34,765 bases of DNA from Bryobacteraceae bacterium (GTDB lineage: Bacteria > Acidobacteriota > Terriglobia > Bryobacterales > Bryobacteraceae). The position numbers were made by a program, and so were the translations under genes. Location of the stretch: assembly GCA_019748195.1 (NCBI GenBank), contig JAIEPW010000103.1, forward strand, positions 1 to 34,765, read 5' to 3'. The notes under the pieces were generated by a model. The model saw nothing but the letters and a program-made list of their open reading frames with translations, searched no databases and was not told the DNA's origin. Numbering within the stretch: position 1 is the first letter of the stretch; every line of letters starts with the position of its first letter. Shown one piece after another: positions 7,727-16,034 of this stretch.

Positions 7727-7741
7727 GCAAGCCGGCGTCCA
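7727..7741 (-). promoter_or_regulatory. Sigma-54-like promoter of the CPAC hypothetical gene
   Basis: The minus strand reads TGGACG-N5-TTGC: an exact -12 element, and a -24 element that keeps TGG. The predicted start is near 7715, 24 bases before the ATG at 7691. Confidence 0.4.
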
Positions 7742-7809
7742 ACCTCAGCGAGTTTGCGGAAGAAGGTGGAACAGACCGATGGCCGCAGGCCGGCTCGATT
7801 TGCGGTGTT

Positions 7810-7842
7810 CCAATTGGTCCAGTTGGTGTGCCGAATTCGGCA
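7810..7842. promoter_or_regulatory. Two adjacent palindromes in a divergent intergenic region
   Basis: CCAATTGG (7810-7817) and TGCCGAATTCGGCA (7829-7842) are perfect palindromes. They lie about 97-98 bp upstream of the predicted sigma-54 starts of the divergent minus-strand gene and of the CBM48 gene respectively. This is the same distance seen for the GGGCAC dyads, so they may be activator sites for another enhancer-binding protein. Confidence 0.4.
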
Positions 7843-7906
7843 TGGTGCGGGCTGTCTAGCTTCCGAAGCCCGCGCCACCGATTGAGAGAGACGATTGAAG
7901 TTCGGA

Positions 7907-7921
7907 TGGCGTTCGGCGTGC
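7907..7921 (+). promoter_or_regulatory. Sigma-54-like promoter of the CBM48 gene
   Basis: TGGCGT-N5-GTGC keeps TGGC and TGC at the correct spacing, with a predicted start near 7933 and the ATG at 7950. The decayed CBM48 copy near 14 kb has a similar element (TGGCCC-N5-GTGC) with the same GGC-GTGCAT core, which supports it as a conserved promoter. Confidence 0.45.
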
Positions 7922-7949
7922 ATCATGGGAACACGAAAGGGGAACGCTC

Positions 7950-8273
7950 ATGAGCCGGAAATCGACGACGAAGGGACCGCAGGCAAAAGAGACGACCTTC
8001 CGAGTGCACGCCCCGGGCGCGCGCTCGGTGTACTTGGCAGGCACCTTCAACGATTGGGAGCCCGCGACCCACTCGATGGAAGAGGAGGCCGTGGGAGATT
8101 GGGTATTGGCCGTGGCGCTCGAACCGGGCCGGTACGAGTATAAGTTCATCGTAGACGGGGTATGGTGCTGCGATCCCACCGCCGACGATGCCACCGTATT
8201 CGATTGCGTGCCAAACGGCGTGGGCTCTTACAACCTCACGTTGGAGGTTCCAGATCCGAGCGGTGATTCGTAG
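7950..8273 (+). CDS. Small glycogen-recognition (CBM48/AMPK-beta-like) domain protein
   Basis: The 107-residue protein is almost only a CBM48 domain. It has the hallmark TTFRVHAPGARSVYLAG strand, FNDWEP, then WVLAVALEPGRYEYKFIVDG and a C-terminal NGVGSYNLTLEV strand. FNDW and the YEYKFIVDG block are the standard carbohydrate-binding signature. AAGGGGAA precedes the ATG. It has no catalytic domain, so it probably targets glycogen or maltodextrin, or regulates a glycogen enzyme. Two decayed relatives are in the window, one next to an alpha-glucan phosphorylase gene. An unusual CC pair (VWCCDP) is kept in all three copies. Confidence 0.9.
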   Translation: MSRKSTTKGPQAKETTFRVHAPGARSVYLAGTFNDWEPATHSMEEEAVGDWVLAVALEPGRYEYKFIVDGVWCCDPTADDATVFDCVPNGVGSYNLTLEVPDPSGDS

Positions 8274-8528
8274 CAACAGGCCGTCTGAACCCCCGCGACG
8301 GGTCACTGTTTCCGACGATGTCGCTCTTCAAGGAGGGGGGCACGGACCTTCAGAGGGTACCCGGGCGAGGAGTAAGTCTGACGCAGGCCCCTGAGATCCA
8401 CTATTCGGCCGGGTCGCCAGCGCGAACGGGTTCATCGCCGCGCTCGAGAAGTGTGAACGGGCTTTGGAGACGGAAGACTAAAAGAACGCCGCTCACTCAA
8501 GCCAAGGATTTTGCTAACTAGCTAAGTG

Positions 8529-8620
8529 AGAGTTCATGTGGACGGGGTGTGGTGCTGCGATCCTCGCGACGACGGCGTACCAAACGGATTGGGTTCGTAC
8601 AACCTCACTTTGGACTTCGG
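8529..8620 (+). pseudogene. Truncated copy of the CBM48 gene 3' end
   Basis: The stretch encoding VDGVWCCDP and then VPNGLGSYNLTLD repeats, with few differences, the 3' third of the intact gene at about 8148-8257. About 20 bases are deleted between the two blocks. The 5' two thirds, including the FNDW strand, are missing. The preceding 250 bases (8274-8528) show no matching sequence and no gene I can support. One frame there ends in a protein-like stretch, SANGFIAALEKCERALETED, which could be another remnant. Confidence 0.75.
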
Positions 8621-8762
8621 CACTCTTCCCACGCGCCGAAGGTTTGGAAGTCCCCGATGCGAAAGCGGTGACTCCTGGTTGAAGGTTGAAGGAACTGCCG
8701 GCCCGTGCGGTCTTGGCTTCGTGAGCGACGCAGCCGACTCACTGCTCGGACAAACCGAGCAG

Positions 8763-8777
8763 TGGCGATTGAAGTGC
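8763..8777 (+). promoter_or_regulatory. Possible sigma-54-like promoter for the glycosyltransferase gene
   Basis: TGGCGA-N5-GTGC has the right spacing, but the -24 element departs from consensus. It lies 126 bases before the ATG at 8903 and has no associated dyad. The surrounding 8621-8902 holds no gene I can support. Confidence 0.25.
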
Positions 8778-8902
8778 TGCAGCGAACCAATAAACGTGAT
8801 CGTTCAGTCATTCAGCGGCCGCACTCGAACACCCGGGCGAGTGAAACTCGACCAAGCTTAGCACCGCACGGCTGTCTCTTCTCGAACTGGGAGGCTCACT
8901 TG

Positions 8903-10798
8903 ATGTTTGGGTTGCGTCGCAATGGAACTCCACCAGCGGCGAAAGCCGCAGGTTTCATTCCCGCCTTGGACAGCCATGGAAATGGCGAAGGTGGTCGCTG
9001 GTCTTCGGCCGTTCCGGCAGCACTGGCAATGCTCGTCTTTGGCGGTACGATGTTCGCTCCCCCGCACCTGATGGACGATGTAGACGGAGTTCAGGCGCAG
9101 ATTGCACGGAACATGCTCACCTCAGGGGACTGGGTTACGCCGACGCTCAGCGGCATTCCAATTTTTGAAAAACCCCCGATGCTCTATTGGATGATCGCCG
9201 TCTCCTATCAGGTATTCGGCATCAGCGACTGGGCAGCTCGCCTTCCTGTCGTCCTCTCCGCCATAGTGCTGTGCTGGCTAGTGGCCCAAATCGGAACCTG
9301 GGCATTCGGAACGCGAGCAGGCGCACTCGCAGGGATATGTCTGGCAACCAGCGCGGGCTTCTTTTTGTTCAGTCGCGTACTTTTTCATGATGTACCGCTA
9401 ACGCTCTCAATGACCGTTGCGATGTGGGCGGGCCTGAGGATCTTCGATGACGCGGAGCGTCAGCCAGATCGTTGGGCGCTCGCATTCTGGGCAGCCCTTG
9501 CAATTGGAATCCTCATCAAGGGCCTTGTAGCTGCCGCGCTCTGTGCCGGAACGCTAGTCCTGTACCTTCTCGTCACTGGAAGATCGCTCAACCCTTCGAT
9601 TTTGCGGAAGCTTCGTCCAGTTGCGGGACTCGTAATCTTACTATCGCTTGCAGCTCCTTGGCATGCCTTCGCCGCTTGGCGACATCCGCCTTTCTTCGAT
9701 TTTTCTCTCACCCCAGAACCAGACACGTATCGTGGGTTCTTCTGGTTCTACTTTATGAATGAGCATATCCTACGGTTTTTCAATTTACGTTACCCGAGAG
9801 ACTACACATCGATTCCAATCGCTCAGTTTTTGCTTCTTCACCTCGTCTGGCTGTTTCCGTGGAGCGCCTATTTGCCGTCGTTGCGAGGGCTCACTTTCCT
9901 CGGCCAAGATCGCGCCTCCCAGACTCGTTTGTTCGCGGTCTGTTGGGCGGGCGTGGTCATCGGGTTCTTCTGCATCTCCACAACTCTCGAATACTATTCT
10001 CTTCCCGCCTATCCGGCGCTCGCGCTGCTGTGTGGATCCGCGCTGACATCTGGTCCAGTTCGTGCGCTGAGATGGTGTACGCGGATCGTCGCACTGGTCG
10101 CTGTCGTTGCATTCTTTCTGGCAGCGGCCATTCTCTGGGTTGTGAGAGACGTTGATACACCGGGCGACATTGCGTCGGCATTGCGAAAGAACCCAGACTT
10201 CTACACGATGTCTCTCGGCCACATGAGGGACCTTACTTTACATTCATTCGCCTATCTTCGCGTTCCATTGATCATAGCCGCGATCGCCTTCCTTGCCGGC
10301 GCAATGAGCGCGATCTTCTACCGCATCGAAAGATCGGTCACCGCCATCGCGCTGATGATGGTGATCTTTTTCCATGCGGCACGGGCCGCATTGATTGTTT
10401 TCGATCCCTACATGGGATCGTTTCCGCTGGCAAACGCGCTTAACAAGGCTCCCTCTGGACAGCTCATCGTTGACGATCAGTATTTCGCATTCTCCTCCCT
10501 CTTGTTTTACACCAACCGGCCCGCACTACTCCTGAATGGACGAGTCATGAACCTTGAGTATGGCTCGTATGCGCCGGGTTCTTCGCAAGTGTTCATCAAC
10601 GACACGGATCTGCAAAGGCTATGGGTGGCGGGCAACCGCCACTACCTGGTCGCTTCGAGCGAGTCCGTCGGCAGAATCAAATCGTTGCTTGGAGAGGAGC
10701 GGCTGCACCTTGTCGCGGCTCGGGGGGGCAAGGTGCTTTACACCAACCTCCAGACACAAAGTCGCCCCGGCGCTATTCATAGCGAAGCGCCTCGGTAG
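8903..10798 (+). CDS. ArnT/PMT-family membrane glycosyltransferase (GT39/GT83-like)
   Basis: The 631-residue polytopic protein starts at the ATG at 8903 after GGGAGG. About 11-12 hydrophobic segments follow an N-terminal cytoplasmic tail. The first periplasmic loop has DDVDGVQAQIARNML and SGDWVTP, the counterpart of the catalytic DEGRYAE...SGDW motif of ArnT-like enzymes. EKPPMLYWM follows, diagnostic for the family. These enzymes transfer sugars from polyprenyl-phosphate donors to lipid A, other lipids or proteins. The acceptor cannot be told. The first motif has Asp-Asp-Val-Asp rather than Asp-Glu, a modest deviation. Its 3' end overlaps the convergent permease gene by 26 bases. Confidence 0.88.
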   Translation: MFGLRRNGTPPAAKAAGFIPALDSHGNGEGGRWSSAVPAALAMLVFGGTMFAPPHLMDDVDGVQAQIARNMLTSGDWVTPTLSGIPIFEKPPMLYWMIAVSYQVFGISDWAARLPVVLSAIVLCWLVAQIGTWAFGTRAGALAGICLATSAGFFLFSRVLFHDVPLTLSMTVAMWAGLRIFDDAERQPDRWALAFWAALAIGILIKGLVAAALCAGTLVLYLLVTGRSLNPSILRKLRPVAGLVILLSLAAPWHAFAAWRHPPFFDFSLTPEPDTYRGFFWFYFMNEHILRFFNLRYPRDYTSIPIAQFLLLHLVWLFPWSAYLPSLRGLTFLGQDRASQTRLFAVCWAGVVIGFFCISTTLEYYSLPAYPALALLCGSALTSGPVRALRWCTRIVALVAVVAFFLAAAILWVVRDVDTPGDIASALRKNPDFYTMSLGHMRDLTLHSFAYLRVPLIIAAIAFLAGAMSAIFYRIERSVTAIALMMVIFFHAARAALIVFDPYMGSFPLANALNKAPSGQLIVDDQYFAFSSLLFYTNRPALLLNGRVMNLEYGSYAPGSSQVFINDTDLQRLWVAGNRHYLVASSESVGRIKSLLGEERLHLVAARGGKVLYTNLQTQSRPGAIHSEAPR

Positions 10799-11978
10799 GA
10801 TTCAGGCGCGATGCGCGTCGTGCTGGCAGCAACCCGAACAGCAGGCCAGTTGCAAGGGAAACGCCAAACGCTAAGGCCACAGCAGACCCAGATATCGGAA
10901 GGTGGAGTGGATCGAGAAACACATTTGTCAGAAGCGGGATCGACACACCGATGACGATACCGGCGAGGCCGCCAGAAAGACCTATCAAGGTGGCCTCGAC
11001 CAAGAACTGACGGAGGATTGAACGACGAGTCGCCCCGACCGACATCCGAATGCCTATTTCTCTTGTCCGCTCTGTGACCGTTACCAGCATGATATTCATA
11101 ATTCCAACTCCCGAGATGATCAGGGCGATGGCTGAAACGAGGATGAGAACTGCGCTCAGAACGAACGCAATGTTTCGTGCTGCTCCGAGGATAGCGCCTA
11201 GGTTGTCAACGCGATAGTGTGCGCCGCGGCGATGCCGAGCTTCGATCACTTGGCGAACCTGAGCAGTGATGGACTCAACGTCTTCTGCGGATCGCGCTGT
11301 TATATACATCGGATCTATTCGTTCTGTCGGAGTGAAGTATCGCAGGACCGTGATCGGTATAAGGATTGTCTCTCGAACAAGTTCACTCTGCCCGAAACTG
11401 CTTACTCTTTCGCGAAACGTTCCGACCACAGTGAACTGAAGTCCGTGAACTTTCAGGGTCTGACCAACCGCGGCAGAGGTATTCCCAAATAGACGGATTG
11501 CTAGCTTGTCCGTGAGCAGCGCGACCTTCCGCCTGGACTCGACGTCGTCGTCATCCAAGAACCTGCCCGCGAGTACTGCGAGGTTACGAACTTCCCGGTA
11601 TGCGCTGTCTGACCCCAGAACCGCCACGTCTTCTTCTTGTCCGTTGAAATAGAGCCGGTCGTAGTTGGTCATCACGCCCGTCGCCGCGAGGATCCTTCCG
11701 CCTAGTTGCTGCCGCACTGCCTCGATGTCGGCAAGCTTGATGAAGTCCGCTTCGACCCTGGCCGTGCTCTGGCTGCCGGCCTCGTAGTACGCAAAAATCA
11801 TGTTCGACCCGATCCCTTGAATCTGTTCCAGGACGTATTCGCGACTAGTCAATGAGATCGTCACGACTAGTATGACGGATGCGTTGCCCATCATCATGCC
11901 GATCGCAGTAAGGATTGAGCGTGTCGCGTTGGCTCGAAGGGCTCGGAGGGCTGTGCGAATCGCGTCGGAATAGAACAT
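10773..11978 (-). CDS. MacB-like ABC transporter permease (FtsX fold)
   Basis: About 401 residues. An N-terminal TM helix follows ALRANATRSILTAIGMMMG. A periplasmic MacB_PCD-type core (about 55-260) comes next, then FtsX with three TM helices and the signature VTERTREIGIRMSVGATRRSILRQFLVEA. The C-terminus is LLPARRASRLNPTEALRYE, typical of MacB/LolC-type permeases. An in-frame GTG at 12029 would add 17 residues; the ATG at 11978 begins the usual family start. No ATPase or periplasmic adaptor gene adjoins it, so it must use partners encoded elsewhere, or is an orphan. Its substrate is unknown. Confidence 0.9.
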   Translation of the reverse strand: MFYSDAIRTALRALRANATRSILTAIGMMMGNASVILVVTISLTSREYVLEQIQGIGSNMIFAYYEAGSQSTARVEADFIKLADIEAVRQQLGGRILAATGVMTNYDRLYFNGQEEDVAVLGSDSAYREVRNLAVLAGRFLDDDDVESRRKVALLTDKLAIRLFGNTSAAVGQTLKVHGLQFTVVGTFRERVSSFGQSELVRETILIPITVLRYFTPTERIDPMYITARSAEDVESITAQVRQVIEARHRRGAHYRVDNLGAILGAARNIAFVLSAVLILVSAIALIISGVGIMNIMLVTVTERTREIGIRMSVGATRRSILRQFLVEATLIGLSGGLAGIVIGVSIPLLTNVFLDPLHLPISGSAVALAFGVSLATGLLFGLLPARRASRLNPTEALRYE

Positions 11979-12070
11979 AGATAGCTGCCGATCTACCCTA
12001 GCGCTGGTTATCCGGGCTAGGGAAAGCACTTGGAACCGATGTTCAAAGCAATCTGCTCACAACACGGACG

Positions 12071-12085
12071 GCAAGCTGCTGGCCA
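12071..12085 (-). promoter_or_regulatory. Sigma-54-like promoter of the MacB-like permease
   Basis: The minus strand reads TGGCCA-N5-TTGC: exact -12 and TGGC of -24 at the correct spacing. Transcription would start near 12059, upstream of both candidate starts. Confidence 0.4.
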
Positions 12086-12186
12086 GTCGGTCAATTCCAA
12101 ACTTGCAAAACACCCCAACCGCACCGTGACATCAGAGCGACTGATCTGGAGAAGTGGAGCGGTTCGCTCTCAAACGAAACGCTGAA

Positions 12187-13896
12187 TCATGATGACGAGA
12201 GTGCGTAGGCCTGCGTCACGTATTGAGACAACATCCGGTGCGTGTTGAAGAAAGCCCCGTTGATCGCGATCGTGTGACGCATCACCTCTCCATAAGCGGA
12301 TGGCCGGCCATAAAACATCGGGGCGATGAGGGTTTCTAGCTTGTCGTACATGGAGGCCGCTTCGCTGGCCGAGTCTTCGGATGTCTCTCCGCCATGGCCG
12401 ATCGCCCAACCGGTCAGACCCTCCAAGCATCCTTCGATCCACCAGCCGTCGAGCACGCTTAGGCTCGGAACACCGCTTAAGGCCGCCTTCATGCCACTGG
12501 TACCAGATGCTTCATAAGGCCGCTGCGGGGTGTTCAGCCATAGATCCACACCCGCGGTCATCAGCGCTCCCCACTGCAAGTCGTAGTCCTCCACATAGGC
12601 CACGCTGATATCTCCGCTCAGTTGCGCACCAGCTTCAAATACCCGCCGGATGAGTGCTTTCCCCTCGTCGTCCCTCGGATGTGCCTTGCCGCCGAAGACT
12701 ATCTGTAACGGCCCGATGTGCTTTGCGATCCAACGCAGGCGATCCAGAGTTGAGAAGATGAGGTCCGTTCGCTTGTAAGTTGCCGCCCGTCTAGCAAAGC
12801 CGATCGTGAAAGCGTGTTCTTTTAACGAACAACCGGTTCGTTGTTCGATTTCGGCGAGGAGTTGCCGCTTGGATTCGGCGTGGGCCGTCTGAATCTGCTC
12901 GACCGGGATCTTGAGTGCGTAACGCAAGTACTGATTATCCCGGCGCCAATCGGGCAGGCGTTGATCGAAAAGGCTTTGGAAAGCCGGAGACGTCCACGTT
13001 GCGGCATGAACTCCGTTGGTGATCGAGTGGATAGGATAGCGCGGGAACATGCCTTGGGAGATATCCCCGTGCTGCATCGCAACTCCGTTTATGTACCGAG
13101 AGAATTGCAGCGCAAGGAACGTCATATTGAGCGCGTGATCGGGGCAGCAGTGCGTCACCTCCAGCACCGCCGCCCGCTCTGGTCCCAGGACTTGCCGCAT
13201 CTCATCTCGAGAAAACTGGTCGTGACCAGCGGGAACGGGTGTGTGAGTAGTGAAGACGCACTGGTGCCGAACTGTCTCGAGATCCTGCGGCGTCGCCAAG
13301 CCGAGATTCGGCCCGATGCGTTGCTCGAGGAGGGCGAGGCTTAGAAGGGCTGAGTGGCCTTCATTCATGTGAAATGTCCGTATGTCCGAATATCCTAAGC
13401 TCGCGAGAATGCGCACACCTCCGATGCCGAGTATGGCCTCCTGGCAGATCCGGTAGTGACTATCGCCGCCGTAGAGGTGGTCTGTCAACCGGCGATCCCA
13501 TTCGGAGTTTCCAGGCAAGTCGGTGTCCAGCAGCAGCACCGGTACTCGAAAGCCGCTGACGCCTTGAATCCACCACCGCCACGCACGGACGTGAACGGCC
13601 CTTCCTTCGATGGTCACTGAGACTCTCCCATGGGAGGGCTCGGCTCGTTGCTCTGGACTCCACGGAGAGGTTTCCTCCGTTTGGTTACCATCACGATCAA
13701 GCCTTTGTTTGAAGTAGCCTTTTCGATGGACCAGCGTTACGCCGACCATTGCCACGCCGAGGTCGGCACCCGCGCGTAGCGTGTCGCCCGCCAGAACGCC
13801 CAACCCACCGCTGTACGTAGGCACTGTGGGGTCGAGCGCGATTTCCATTGAGAAATACGCGACCTCAGGGGACTTGTGCATGGTCGAAATGTCCAT
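12187..13896 (-). CDS. glgP: Alpha-glucan phosphorylase, short-form GT35
   Basis: 569 residues, the short alpha-glucan phosphorylase family rather than the 800-residue form. GGAAAGG precedes the ATG. Recognisable blocks are EVAYFSMEIAL and YSGGLGVLAGD at the N-terminus, NEGHSALL, FTTHTPVPAGHD, ITNGVHAATW, GFARRAATYKR, GGKAHPRD, and the pyridoxal-phosphate site EASGTSGMKAALSG with its Lys. It would release glucose-1-phosphate from glycogen or maltodextrins. A frameshifted CBM48 gene lies just upstream on the same strand, and an intact CBM48 protein is encoded 4 kb away. Together these suggest a glycogen-utilisation neighbourhood in which the targeting subunit was duplicated and partly lost. 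Confidence 0.93.
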   Translation of the reverse strand: MDISTMHKSPEVAYFSMEIALDPTVPTYSGGLGVLAGDTLRAGADLGVAMVGVTLVHRKGYFKQRLDRDGNQTEETSPWSPEQRAEPSHGRVSVTIEGRAVHVRAWRWWIQGVSGFRVPVLLLDTDLPGNSEWDRRLTDHLYGGDSHYRICQEAILGIGGVRILASLGYSDIRTFHMNEGHSALLSLALLEQRIGPNLGLATPQDLETVRHQCVFTTHTPVPAGHDQFSRDEMRQVLGPERAAVLEVTHCCPDHALNMTFLALQFSRYINGVAMQHGDISQGMFPRYPIHSITNGVHAATWTSPAFQSLFDQRLPDWRRDNQYLRYALKIPVEQIQTAHAESKRQLLAEIEQRTGCSLKEHAFTIGFARRAATYKRTDLIFSTLDRLRWIAKHIGPLQIVFGGKAHPRDDEGKALIRRVFEAGAQLSGDISVAYVEDYDLQWGALMTAGVDLWLNTPQRPYEASGTSGMKAALSGVPSLSVLDGWWIEGCLEGLTGWAIGHGGETSEDSASEAASMYDKLETLIAPMFYGRPSAYGEVMRHTIAINGAFFNTHRMLSQYVTQAYALSSS

Positions 13897-13962
13897 ATGG
13901 AGCTACCTTTCCTCTGCTGGAAACGCGGTGAGGTCGGTGAGGCAACACTGTCCGCTGTCCCG

Positions 13963-14228
13963 TCGATGACGCAATTGAGCGTTCCGAAAGAGTTCCGGAG
14001 ATGCCCGTGGCAGGTTTCCTCGAAATCAGTTCCTCTTGGATTGCAGCACCGCCTGCCGTCGACAACCACCTCATACAAGCTCTTCAGCCATGCTGCCCTG
14101 GCGTGAGCGGGGCCATCGCGATCCAGAATCCGTCAGAACGGTCCCATCCGGATAGTCGAAGCTTCCTGCCAAAGAGATCTCCTGCGCCTCCCGGGCCTGA
14201 ATCAAGTCGCCGGCTCCGTCGATGCCAT
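13963..14228 (-). pseudogene. Frameshifted CBM48 glycogen-binding protein
   Basis: Reading the minus strand, pieces of a CBM48 domain appear in order but in three frames: AQEISLAGSFD, then GWDRSDGFWIAMAPLTPGQHG, then LYEVVVDGRRCCNP and a final NSFGTLNCVID. They line up with VYLAGTFNDWEP, DWVLAVALEPGR, YEYKFIVDGVWCCDP and GSYNLTLE of the intact protein. The candidate ATG (14228) soon meets a TGA in its own frame. At least two or three frame changes are needed, so it is decayed unless the assembly is poor here. A sigma-54-like element remains upstream at 14277-14291. Confidence 0.75.
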
Positions 14229-14276
14229 CTTCCTCTGTTTTTTCGTTCGGAGTAACCTTTCACTGTTTGGAGGTAT

Positions 14277-14291
14277 GCACGCCAAGGGCCA
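14277..14291 (-). promoter_or_regulatory. Sigma-54-like promoter kept by the CBM48 pseudogene
   Basis: The minus strand reads TGGCCC-N5-GTGC with a GGCGTGCAT core, like the element before the intact CBM48 gene. The predicted start near 14265 might still drive the phosphorylase gene downstream through the dead copy. Confidence 0.4.
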
Positions 14292-14574
14292 GTCGGTGAG
14301 ACTTCCTGATGGCGGTCAGGCGTCGAAGCAAGCCGGGTTGCTTGCCGCGATAGGCCGGCCAGCCTGCGCCACGCTATCGAACCCGGTTTTACCTGGATTT
14401 CATGTCGTTCTTCACTAGAGGCGGAGCGGCACGGAGATGAACCGGCATACACTCGCTCCGTGCGAGCCGCCGGTTTCAGAGTAGAGAGGGTGGAGAGCGT
14501 ATTTCTGGACATCATCCTCGGCATCCATGCGACAAAAGTCATCGTTCCCGATCCATCGGCCGGAAGTTGAAGAT
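14292..14574. other. Non-coding stretch with a hairpin
   Basis: No convincing gene is seen. It contains an eight-base perfect inverted repeat, GCACGGAG (14429-14436) and CTCCGTGC (14456-14463). This could be a regulatory stem-loop, or an operator for the cytochrome gene, about 155 bp upstream of its predicted start site. Confidence 0.3.
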
Positions 14575-14589
14575 TGGCAGTCTGCGTGC
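14575..14589 (+). promoter_or_regulatory. Sigma-54-like promoter of the cytochrome c gene
   Basis: TGGCAG-N5-GTGC keeps TGGCA and TGC at the correct spacing. The predicted start is near 14601, 44 bases before the ATG. Confidence 0.45.
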
Positions 14590-14644
14590 TGTAAAAGAAA
14601 GGATTCTGGCCGCAATCTGATCTTGGATCGACGAGAGGGGTATC

Positions 14645-15214
14645 ATGACATTGCCGCGAAGGCTGGTTGTCGTTTCTGGATGCTTGCTGCTCGCCGGGGC
14701 GGCTTGGGCCTATTGGTTTCTGGTTGGCCACAGCTTCAGCGCGCGAACTGCGCCGACGGCGATTGAGGCCGTTGTGGCGCGCAATCTTCGTCGACTCGCC
14801 ACCCAACCCGGTGTTCGGAGCCTGAAGCAGCCACTCTCCCCGACACCGCTCAACATCGCTGAGGCGCGCAATCATTTTGCCGACCATTGCGCGATGTGTC
14901 ACGCCAACGATGGCAGCGGCAGGACGATGATCGGTTCGAATATGTACCAACCCGCTCCTGACATGCGATCCAACCCCACCCAAGCTCTGACGGACGGTGA
15001 GCTCATGTATATCATTAAGAACGGCATTCGGTTCACGGGTATGCCTGGATGCGATGGCAAAGACGACGAGAACTGGAAGCTCGTCTTGTTCATTCGACAT
15101 ATCCCGAAATTGGGGCCGGAAGAACTTAGACTCATGAAGCAGCTAAATCAACTCGACGAGAGCGCGGGGAGTCCCGTTCAAACCGAATCGGGGCCTAGGC
15201 ATGGGACACATTAG
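14645..15214 (+). CDS. Membrane-anchored or secreted monoheme cytochrome c
   Basis: 189 residues; GAGAGGGG precedes the ATG. An N-terminal hydrophobic segment (LVVVSGCLLLAGAAWAYWFLV) is an uncleaved anchor or a signal peptide. One heme-attachment motif, CAMCH (about residue 82), sits in a class-I fold. DGELMYIIKNGIRFTGMPG follows and supplies the probable Met axial ligand, then WKLVLFIRHIP. It resembles small electron-carrier cytochromes in which the CxxCH is preceded by a Phe-x-x-His-Cys segment. The redox partner is not evident. The nearby TlpA-like and oxidase genes suggest periplasmic redox or copper metabolism. Confidence 0.88.
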   Translation: MTLPRRLVVVSGCLLLAGAAWAYWFLVGHSFSARTAPTAIEAVVARNLRRLATQPGVRSLKQPLSPTPLNIAEARNHFADHCAMCHANDGSGRTMIGSNMYQPAPDMRSNPTQALTDGELMYIIKNGIRFTGMPGCDGKDDENWKLVLFIRHIPKLGPEELRLMKQLNQLDESAGSPVQTESGPRHGTH

Positions 15215-15310
15215 GGATTACCCCAATCGCTGGGATGGTTCGGGCGGAAAAGAGACCCGAAGCAAAGGGTAACGGCCGAACACCGACATATTCTCCGGCT
15301 GCTATCGTGA

Positions 15311-15592
15311 GGGGATGATCTTGTAAATCGGATCGTCGGTGTCCGCGATCGGAAGACCAAGAGTGAAGTCGTCTCGGTGGGCGAAGTCCGCCTGCAGGGC
15401 ACGAGCAAAAAGGCTATCACAGTCCTGCTCACGCAAATGCTCCGAGGAGCATTCATGCAACGCGCAGAGATGTCGCCCGCGGCTCTCAAGCAGGGTGTCA
15501 AGGTAACCGTTTTGGGTGTGGTGCAACCCTCCGGGGAGATCGTCGCGCGAGAAATCCAGTTGCCAGCGCCCGTCGCCGCTTACGCTCACTAG
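15311..15592 (+). pseudogene. Remnant of a DUF5666-like secreted protein
   Basis: The open frame has no usable start before a GTG at 15377 and no signal peptide. Its C-terminal part, ITVLLTQMLRGAFMQRAEM then SPAALKQGVKVTVLGV and SGEIVAREIQL, lines up with TLLLTERTRIRQRG, ASALKPGDRLLVQGE and SGQIEAREIRM of the intact protein at 17237-17602. The N-terminal half is not recognisable. It is probably a decayed paralogue 2 kb from its intact relative and on the opposite strand. A short real protein starting at the GTG is possible but less likely. Confidence 0.55.
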
Positions 15593-16034
15593 TTCCGAGC
15601 GCGAGGAAGCTCGTGTCCAAACACAAGCAGGCACTATCGCATTCAAGGCGCGAACGGAAACGCGGGTTCACCAACCCGAGGTGCCGTATCGAATCTCAAG
15701 TGGAAATTGCGCTGCGCCTCAGCCACTATCTTTCTCCAGACTCTCTTCCTCCGGTTTCCCAGAGGCCGCCGCGAGGGCCATTCCGGGGATGAGTAGAGCG
15801 ATCATGACAAGACCGCGAAGCATTTGCGTTGCATGTGAATCGCGTATTGGGCGAGTTGCCGGAACGGCCCGCGGCGGTCTGGAGCGACCCCCTTGGGGGA
15901 TCGGCTCACACCGGCATGAAAACAGACGGTTGGTTCGGGCATATGCGGGTCGCGGCGGAGCGGGAACGGCCATCGGCGAGATGTCCAAAATCAGGCAGGC
16001 AGTGTGCACTCTGGGGCATCTGGGTCGGGTCTGC
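15593..16034. other. Gap with one doubtful signal-peptide-like small frame
   Basis: No clear gene is seen. On the minus strand, 15719-15823 encodes 34 residues that begin with a good signal peptide (LRGLVMIALLIPGMALA) and stop soon after a short acidic tail (KPEEESLEKDSG). There is no ribosome site. It may be the truncated 5' end of a lost secreted-protein gene. Confidence 0.3.

Noticed and set aside
12131-12170. Inverted repeats AGAGCGA/TCGCTCT and ATCAG/CTGAT between the permease and phosphorylase genes
   Set aside because: The arms are short and imperfectly placed with no T-run. They could be a weak terminator for the phosphorylase or chance; not strong enough to call.
14084-15100. A 338-codon open frame on the minus strand opposite the cytochrome c gene
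   Set aside because: It overlaps the well-supported cytochrome gene antisense and has no ribosome site or family motif. Only its last 30 codons make sense, as one frame of the CBM48 pseudogene.
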